From: a virus
IMG/VR virus record: IMGVR_UViG_3300035698_004239
Coordinates: 1-20,796 of that record
Reading direction: 5' to 3' (one strand)
Length of the DNA stretch: 20,796 nt
Every line of letters begins with the position of its first letter. Position 1 is the first letter of the stretch. Below the pieces are notes generated by a model. That model was not told where the DNA came from and searched no databases. It saw only the letters and a program-made list of their open reading frames with translations. This document shows positions 11,922 to 19,400 of this stretch, one piece after another. Both the position numbers and the translations under genes were made by a program.

Positions 11922-12811
11922 TGTTGCATAGAGACGGAACAAGATACAGTGAAGGGCTGATCCCGCAGTCGGTTGCCGCTCCTTCGTTTCCTTCTTTTGT
12001 AGAGGCAAGGGTTGATGAGGTGATCTACACAGACGATCCTCGCAACTCCACATTCAATAATAGTTATAAAGAGGTTCAGTATAACTGCACGATTATCCGT
12101 GGGGCTTTAGACGGCCAAAGAATTTTTAATGTTAGGGACACCGTCGAATCTGGTGGTCAGTATAATAAAAGCGCACAGGTAAGAAGCCCGACTCGTAAGG
12201 GAAAAATTGAGCCACCGATTACAGAGCCGGGAAAAACAGACGGTGAATTTGTTTTAATCGCTTTGGTAAACAACAATCCCTATCAGGCAAGAATTATCAG
12301 AGGATTACCGCACCCCTTAAGCGATGCGATGGACATCAAGAAAGCACAGGGGGAAGTTAAAAGTTGGGAATTCAATGGGGTTACGTTCGGCATCAATAAA
12401 GATGGTGCTTTAGAAATTGGTTTCGGTGGTGGCCCTAAAGATGTGAATGGCGCAGCGGCTAACGAGTCTGCTTCCGGCAGTTCTATTGTGATGACGAAGG
12501 AAGGTAGCGTCACGTTAACAGACAGTAAGGGTCAAAGTGTTAGCCTCGACAGTGAGAATCAAAAAGTTGTTATTAGTGCCGATCAGGGAATGGAAATTGC
12601 AGCCGGAACAACTATGGAAATAGAAATAAGCGGCACCGCTTCCATACAGGCAAGCGGTACGTTCCAACTTAAAGGCGCAACCATCATGCTTCAGTCTGGC
12701 GGCATCGGAGCGGCTCGCATTGGTGACATTGCGGTTGGTACAGGTAATCAGGGTGCGCCCGTGGTGAGCACGATTCAAACAGGAAGTTCTACGACCTTAA
12801 TAGGTGGGTAA
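11921..12811 (+). CDS. Baseplate spike protein (gp5/gpV-like, OB-fold and beta-helix)
   Basis: 296 residues. The first part (about 25-135) has the five-strand OB-fold pattern of spike proteins (FVEARVDEVIYTDD ... YNCTIIRG ... GEFVLIALVNNNPYQARIIRG). The rest is a repetitive beta-helix with short alternating repeats: SIVMTKEGSVTLTD, SVSLDSENQKVVISAD, GMEIAAGTTMEIEISG, SIQASGTFQLKG. This is like the C-terminal needle of T4 gp5 and P2 gpV. It ends with a Gly/Ser-rich tip containing ARIGDIAVGTGN. No lysozyme domain is present. The trimeric spike would pierce the outer envelope. ATG 11921 overlaps the previous stop; GGGGGGAG lies about 10 nt upstream. Confidence 0.8.
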   Translation: MLHRDGTRYSEGLIPQSVAAPSFPSFVEARVDEVIYTDDPRNSTFNNSYKEVQYNCTIIRGALDGQRIFNVRDTVESGGQYNKSAQVRSPTRKGKIEPPITEPGKTDGEFVLIALVNNNPYQARIIRGLPHPLSDAMDIKKAQGEVKSWEFNGVTFGINKDGALEIGFGGGPKDVNGAAANESASGSSIVMTKEGSVTLTDSKGQSVSLDSENQKVVISADQGMEIAAGTTMEIEISGTASIQASGTFQLKGATIMLQSGGIGAARIGDIAVGTGNQGAPVVSTIQTGSSTTLIGG

Positions 12812-12814
12812 GTA

Positions 12815-14515
12815 ATGGCTATTGTTTTTGATGCGACAACTCGTAAGGCGGTTTCAAGAAGGATTGTAAAGATCCCCATTGAGAACTCTGCGTTTGATAC
12901 ATCTATCGCCAGTATCGACGAAGCCGCGACTGTTTTTACAAATGTAGATTCTGGGAATGAACTTTGGTTTAATTGGTACAAGGACGATATCGGTGGGCAG
13001 TATGAAGCCGAACGGACTTCGATGAACGGTTGGGTTTTTTCTACCATGATCGAACAGAACCTAACTGATTCTGTTAATCAAACCGATTACAATATCTTTT
13101 TTCCCAAGGGAGTAAATTATAATCCCTACATGTATCCGCTTGTGAACTACATGGTAAAGGGAGAAAACGGTACGCCGTTTCAGAGCGATGGCGCAGCGGG
13201 TGGAACATTTACGACTTGGGAAGTTAATAATTTAGCAACTGGACAAGACGTTGTCGTGACAGACGATGACACCGGAGACACTTCCGACACTTACATCCAG
13301 AACATTGTTGGGGCGAGCGCACCGTTTACGATCACCGTTTATAATCGGGTGACTGGTACAGCACAGAACCTTTCTTCGTACACGGTAGAAAAGAATGCCA
13401 ATATTAAGAGCGTAAGAAACCAGTATGCAGAAACTATCGTGATGGGTTATATTTTAGAAATTTATAATATTTTGATTACTGGTATCGCAGGCGGTGGGGC
13501 TTCTGTCGGTGGCAATTATAACCAAGCAGCGAAAACTGTTTCTGCTTCAATCAACACTTGGGGCATTGGGCAGAAAATCATTGGTGACAATGGTGCTGCG
13601 GCAGGCGCAGTTTTAGAAATCATCAGTGCCCCCTCTGGAGTTATCCCTACCTACACATATTCAGTAAGGGAGATCGCCGCAACGGGAAACGTAACGGCTT
13701 CTTTCACAGGAACCTTCGGTGGATTTAGCAATGTACAGCGCGAAAACCTAGCAGGATCGGCTTATGATAATGCCCTGAATGCCCTTGCTGTTCAAATGAA
13801 GGATTGGGTTTATGTTGACGTCACAAATTCTTGGAACGTGATTCTGACCGCAGAAGAAACGGCATTGGGAGCCAATGAAGAAGACCGTGCCGCGCAACAG
13901 GCTCAAATTGTAGTGGCTCAAGCAGACGTAACAGCGGCAAAGGCTGTTATTACTACTTGGTCTGGCTACCCCGACACAGGTGTCACGGGCAAGTTTTCAG
14001 ACGGTGAAATAGGAACAATCAATACAGAAATGACTGCCCGGAATGTCTTTATAACAACGAGAGTCGCTCAAATTGTTGTCGCGTTAGGCGGTGTCACCGA
14101 TGCGGGTGGAAGTTTTACCTTTGTGAACACGGCTTTAGACATTTACTATCGTCGATTCCAATTTATGGATTTTAGAATCGGTCGTGTTGCTGGCAGTCTG
14201 GCAAAAGCCACTCGACAATCAGGTACTTCCAGCATCATCACTGGATTAAAAAATACCAACACCGCACTTGAGGCTGAATATACAAGTAAGATGTCGGCAA
14301 GTATTTTTACGAACGACGGGGATGACAGCACAATAGTCGAAGTTGAAAACGGTGCCCTGTTTGCGCCTAGAGATATAGTGTATGTAATTTCAGAAACACA
14401 ACCAGAGATCGCAACAATTGTTGTTTCGGTTAAGGGGAACAGGGTGAACCTGAACAGCATTGTAAGTTCGGATTACACAATCGTAGATTTAGGTAGATTG
14501 TATAAAACGATATAA
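12815..14515 (+). CDS. Unrecognised structural protein, 566 aa, carrying the recurrent module
   Basis: The gene lies between the spike and the gp53/LysM/gp25 fusion, so it is almost certainly a baseplate or tail-associated protein, but I recognise no family. ATG 12815 follows AGGTGGGTAAGTA. Residues 1-120 are unique (LWFNWYKDDIGGQYEAERTS). Residues 121-200 are a copy of the module shared with sheath and wedge. Residues about 220-305 hold another beta segment (IGQKIIGDNGAAAGAVLEI). Residues 345-395 contain Ala/Gln-rich helices (EDRAAQQAQIVVAQADVTAAK), and the C-terminus is a small beta domain (LFAPRDIVYVISETQPE ... VSVKGNRVNLNSIV). Alternating helical and beta blocks suggest an extended, possibly trimeric protein. 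Confidence 0.6.
   Translation: MAIVFDATTRKAVSRRIVKIPIENSAFDTSIASIDEAATVFTNVDSGNELWFNWYKDDIGGQYEAERTSMNGWVFSTMIEQNLTDSVNQTDYNIFFPKGVNYNPYMYPLVNYMVKGENGTPFQSDGAAGGTFTTWEVNNLATGQDVVVTDDDTGDTSDTYIQNIVGASAPFTITVYNRVTGTAQNLSSYTVEKNANIKSVRNQYAETIVMGYILEIYNILITGIAGGGASVGGNYNQAAKTVSASINTWGIGQKIIGDNGAAAGAVLEIISAPSGVIPTYTYSVREIAATGNVTASFTGTFGGFSNVQRENLAGSAYDNALNALAVQMKDWVYVDVTNSWNVILTAEETALGANEEDRAAQQAQIVVAQADVTAAKAVITTWSGYPDTGVTGKFSDGEIGTINTEMTARNVFITTRVAQIVVALGGVTDAGGSFTFVNTALDIYYRRFQFMDFRIGRVAGSLAKATRQSGTSSIITGLKNTNTALEAEYTSKMSASIFTNDGDDSTIVEVENGALFAPRDIVYVISETQPEIATIVVSVKGNRVNLNSIVSSDYTIVDLGRLYKTI
13175..13414 (+). repeat. Recurrent DDDT/QNA module, 566-aa protein copy
   Basis: Encodes residues 121-200. 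Blocks: PFQSDGAAGGTFTTW, GQDVVVTDDDTGD, YIQNIVGASAPFTITVYN, QNLSSYTVEKNANIKSV. Order and spacing match the sheath copy and the wedge copies, with a few extra residues between blocks. It falls between a YMYPLVNYMVKGENG segment and QYAETIVMGYILEIYN, which read like parts of one surrounding domain. Confidence 0.75.
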
Positions 14516-14532
14516 TAGGGTGGGGTAAATAA

Positions 14533-16395
14533 ATGGCTCTACAGGAATTTAGACAACTCAAGACTTCAGTCGAAGACTGGAAAAATATCGATGATACGTT
14601 TGCTTCTATTTGGGGTGGGGGCAATTCTTCCCTCAACGTATTGGTCGCGCATGCGTTGCAAGAAATCAAGCCAAGGAACTGGAATAAGAATCCCGGCTAT
14701 GTATTCAAGATTACAAATGCAAGTGGCGCAGTAAGCAGTGCCAACACCCAATATCGGTTACAGTTAAATCCGCAAGCATTAAAGCAGAGCGAGCCGTTTT
14801 CGATTAAGATTATTCCAACGCAGTCAGGCGTTGTAACTGAAAACGAAGGTTTCGTTTTTAAAGACCTTGTCCTTTCAGGAACGACGGGGATCTATCCTTC
14901 GCGAGGCACCCAAGGGGTTACCGATGCGGGCTTCGCTAGATTAGGTGGGGGCAAGTCCGGCTATCAAGAGTTGATGGAGTTGCGGAATTTCATTCGTCAA
15001 TATGCACAGATCAAAACTTTGGCAGACGGGAAAAATGCCAGACTGGCCTTCAACAACTTTAAGGACAATGAGTTTTGGTACGTTGAGCCTGTTAAGTTTG
15101 ATACGAGCAGAAGCAAAGATTCTCCATTTACATATAACTATGAAATTATTTTTAAGATCATCGGGAAGGTCGCTCCTGATACTGATGGTCTGCCGTGGTA
15201 TGAGCAAATCTTTGCGACAATCGATGACATAGAAGATACAATTGATGCGGCAATAAATGTTTTTGATAGCGCGATAGACATGCTGACTCAAGTTGAACAG
15301 GCCGCAGATAGCATTTTGTTAAAGCCATTACGGCAAGTGAACAAGGTTATCCAGTCGCTACAGTCTGGGAAGAACACCGTTTCTTCATTGCCACGAAAGT
15401 TTTATGGAGCGTTGCAATATGAAGTCAGACGGATACGGGATAACTTTTGTGATTTCATTGGGCAAGGCGATACAGGCTATGACGAAATTTATGATCGTGA
15501 GTCCACGTTGCAGAGTGGGTCTACCTCTACAGTTCTAACTGTCGAGCAAAGAGAAGTACTATCGGCATTCAATAATACGGAGAAAGCGTTGAACGACATG
15601 CTTTCCTCTAATCAATATTTCGGTGATGTTGTTCAGGTCGTTTTAAACAACACCATTCTTGATCAAGATTCTATTATCAGCGAGCAGACTCTCTTGGCAG
15701 GACAGGCCGCCAGTAAAGAAAATGTACTAAAGGCATTCGACAATAAGATTTCATTGCCCACACCGAACTCTGCATATAAAATAACCGTAGAGACGGGGGA
15801 CATTTTAGAACGTATCGCAATGAGGCGGTTGGGGGATCCAACAAGGTGGATTGAGATTGCAAGTCTGAATAAACTTAAACCGCCCTATGTGGACGATACT
15901 CTGGTACAAGATGGGGTGGTTAATCCCGGAGATCAAATATTAATCCCATCGAATTCGGCTTCAAGCGCAGGGGATACCCTCCAGTTTAAGGGGAGAGAAA
16001 CTTCCGTTACAAGAACCCTGACCGACCAAGAAAATTTTATGTCTGTTGATTTGTTGCTCAACACAAATGCCGATTTGATTTTAAACAATCGTGGCGATGT
16101 CGAGTTGGTCTACGGATATGATAATTTAAAACAAGCAGTTTTCTTGCAACTTGGATATGAAAAAGGATCGTTATTTTATCATCCTAATCGTGGAGTAAAC
16201 ATTAAGGTTGGCGGAAAAAGCCTATTGATGGTTGATGAAATGATCCAGTCCATCAGAGAAACTTTGGAAGCCGATCCTCGTATTTATCAGGTTTCCAACA
16301 TAAGTTTAAGTAGGCAAGATAGTCTAGTAAGGTTGGACATGAATGTAATTGCCAATAAGGCGAAAGAAGAAGTTCCGTTTGTATTGACATTTTAA
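14533..16395 (+). CDS. Baseplate protein: gp53-like N-terminus, LysM domain, gp25-like C-terminus
   Basis: 620 residues with three recognisable parts. The N-terminal third contains FVFKDLVLSGTTGIYPSRG (about 107-125), typical of gp53-like wedge proteins of large myophages. Residues 414-474 are a LysM-type domain: YKITVETGDILERIAMRRLGD, a W..I..LN.L segment and NPGDQILIPS. Residues 504-620 match the GPW/gp25 sheath-initiator fold (LLLNTNADLILNNRGDVELVYGYDNLKQAV ... NRGVNIKV ... ETLEADPRIYQV), with D581-P582-R583 where gp25 has its conserved EPR motif. Gp25 nucleates the sheath and gp53 joins baseplate wedges; here both functions appear fused. The hydrophobic helix region in the middle may be a linker. 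ATG 14533 follows GGGTGGGG. Confidence 0.75.
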   Translation: MALQEFRQLKTSVEDWKNIDDTFASIWGGGNSSLNVLVAHALQEIKPRNWNKNPGYVFKITNASGAVSSANTQYRLQLNPQALKQSEPFSIKIIPTQSGVVTENEGFVFKDLVLSGTTGIYPSRGTQGVTDAGFARLGGGKSGYQELMELRNFIRQYAQIKTLADGKNARLAFNNFKDNEFWYVEPVKFDTSRSKDSPFTYNYEIIFKIIGKVAPDTDGLPWYEQIFATIDDIEDTIDAAINVFDSAIDMLTQVEQAADSILLKPLRQVNKVIQSLQSGKNTVSSLPRKFYGALQYEVRRIRDNFCDFIGQGDTGYDEIYDRESTLQSGSTSTVLTVEQREVLSAFNNTEKALNDMLSSNQYFGDVVQVVLNNTILDQDSIISEQTLLAGQAASKENVLKAFDNKISLPTPNSAYKITVETGDILERIAMRRLGDPTRWIEIASLNKLKPPYVDDTLVQDGVVNPGDQILIPSNSASSAGDTLQFKGRETSVTRTLTDQENFMSVDLLLNTNADLILNNRGDVELVYGYDNLKQAVFLQLGYEKGSLFYHPNRGVNIKVGGKSLLMVDEMIQSIRETLEADPRIYQVSNISLSRQDSLVRLDMNVIANKAKEEVPFVLTF

Positions 16396-16406
16396 GGAGC
16401 AAGTAA

Positions 16407-19400
16407 ATGGCATTTGAATTTAAATCTTTTCAAAAAATTGTTGCCGATCAAGTCGCATTTTTGACAGCAAACAGTGCCTTGAATGATATCAACGCTGGTT
16501 CTACCATTTTAACAATTATTGAAATGGTGTCTCAAGAAATTTATCAGCAGTACATTCAGTTGGTTAATATCATCCAGAGTTATAACCTTGAAACCACTAC
16601 AGGCGAAGACCTAAACAATCGTGCTCTGGAGTATGGCCTTGAAAGATTAGATGCCCGAAAGGCTAGTGGATACATCACTATTACTGATGAAAGTTTTGAC
16701 AAAGTTTCTACGAATGTGTTTGCTGGCACTGGCGGTGCCGTTGCTGGTCAAGCCACATTGGATATTGATGATTCTACCGGGTTTACTGTCCCATCATTCC
16801 CCGATCCGTGGCCAAAAGTTATTGTTGGTCGAGGTACGGCAAGCGAACAAGCAATTGAATATACCGCGATTGTAGATAAGACAACCTATTATCAATTAAC
16901 TTTGAATGGGACGGTCACAGATAGCCATAAGGTTGGCGAATCAGTTATTTTAAGTCAGGGTGGGTTGCGAACAATCAATGCCGGGACACTTGTTTACGTT
17001 CCTGAAACGAACGTCTCTTCAAGAATAGACTATACGCTAAACGAGACAGCGACTTTGGCTGATGGAGAAGACACTGTCTTGAGCGTATTGGTTACTGCCA
17101 GCACAGCAGGCATAGATGGGAATATCCCTGTTGAGGCAATCGATACTTTTGAAACTGCTCCGTTTACAAATGCAATTGTCACAAATCCAGAATCGTTTAC
17201 AAGTGGGTCTGATGAAGAATCCGATCAGGAATTAAGAGATAGGATCCGTGATACGGTTCAAAGTTTGTCGAAGGGGACTGCTCTTTCAATTACAACAGCG
17301 TTAAGTGGTATCACAAATGATGATCAAACGAGGCGCGTTGTATCTTCAAACCTGATTGAGCCTGTTTCAATTTCCGAACCGACACGGATTTATATCGACG
17401 ATGGTGTCGGCTTTGAGCCAAGTTTTAGCGGGAAGGCTACAGAGTATGTTATTAGAACTGCCGCTGGAACAGAAAAATTTGTGCAGTTGGATAACTATCC
17501 AATCGTTAAGGCCGAGTTGATAACAAATAATTCCCAACCATTTGCCATTAATTCTGGCGACAAATTATTGATTTCTGTAAACGATGTCGAGGAAGAAATT
17601 ATTTTTGGCTCCACGGATTTCAGTGCCTCCGGTGTTGCGACGGCTAGGGAAATTGCTATCGCCATTAATGACCGCATGTCATTAATCGAGGCTCGTACTG
17701 CGAGTGGGAGTACCGAAGTCACTATTAGCGCGTTAGCCAATACAAATGAAAAAATCAAAGTACTTACTCCTGCAACAGGGGTCAATGTAAACGATGCGTT
17801 GAACTTTGCTGAAAACCAATATGCATACACATTAAAACTTTATAAGAATGATGTGCTTTTGAGCAAAGACGGCCTGACGGCATTTGTCGATACAGACAAT
17901 GAGGCTCCCTATGCATTAGTAGATACGCAAGACCTCACCCTGATCATTGATGATAAGGGGACGAACATCTTGACGGTTGTTTTCCATACGGCAGATTTCG
18001 TGAACATTGCTATCGCTACAGCCGCAGAGGTTGCTGCGGCAATCGATGCAGAATTACCCGGTGGATATGCGACAGCGATTTTAGATGATAGCAAGGTGCG
18101 TATCTATTCAAGGACGGCAAACAGTGAGGACTCCTCCATAGAGGTTACTGGTGGGACAGCGAATGCCGTCTTGGGTTTTTCTACTGTACAGGTCGAGGGC
18201 GTCGATCTTGACTATATCCTTAATCGCTTTAACGGACAGATTGAATTGTCCACGGCCCTTGTGGAGAACGACATCGTAACCGCTGGGACAAATAATACCG
18301 AAGCATTTCTAGAATGCGTGAGTCCACAGAACTATCCGATCACAGCAGGAATAGATACATTGGCATTCTTTGTTGATGGCGAAGTAGTCGCACAAACAAT
18401 TACTTTTGCCTTGGGTTCGTACACGGCAGAACAAATCGCAGATTTGATTAATGCCGATACTGCTTTAATTGGTATCCGTGCCTACACCGTTGAGCGGGGG
18501 GCGGATACTTATTTAAGAATTGCTACAAACACCTTGGACGGCACTGGCACGATTGAGGTTGATAGCACCGCAACGACGGCAACTACTTTAGACTTTCCTT
18601 ATGATACGTTGGCCACAAGTGAAGAGCCGAACTTGGCATATGTCGAGCCTGATAATGAAGAAAGTTATATTTTAGGCCCAGACCAAAACTTGGTTACTAT
18701 TTTAGATGGTGACGCTTCTGATCGTGTATTCAACTTACTGTTCAGCGTCGAAGGTACTGTTACAAATAGTATTGCTGCAAATTTGTTTGATTCCTCCAAT
18801 GTTGCGGCTGCTTATTCAAGTACAAATGATTTTTTCAATGGCTACTATATTCGTTTTAAAAACCTGACAACGACTGCGGCCCTTCAGGGATACGCTCGCT
18901 ATGTTTCAGACTATATAGGTGCAACGGGGAATTTTACGTTAAGCGATGATTTTCTTTATACACAGACGTTCTTGTCAAGCGGAACTGCTATCGGAACCTT
19001 TACAACCGATTCTCTTACTGGCGTTGCTATGGGAGCAACGGTAGATATTGAAGATGATGACACTGTAGCCGTAACAGGGGTGGTCACAAACATTACTGGT
19101 GCTGCTTCCCCCTACACGGTTGAAATTGACGCTGGCGCAACCAACCTTACGGCCTACACTACAGCACAAAATGCTAAAGCAGTTTTTCATGTGGCCCCTG
19201 TCAACGGAGACTCTTTTGATTTGATCCCTGTGACAGCAGACAATGTTGTGTCTTTTTTAAACAATACGTTGATTACTCCGTTCTCGATTTATGCCGATGT
19301 GCGCTTAATTAAAGAAGGCGTGAAGCCGCAGATTTCTACTACGACTTCTGGCTCTGCTGGTGGGATCCAGATTACTGGTGGCACTGCGAACAATGTATCA

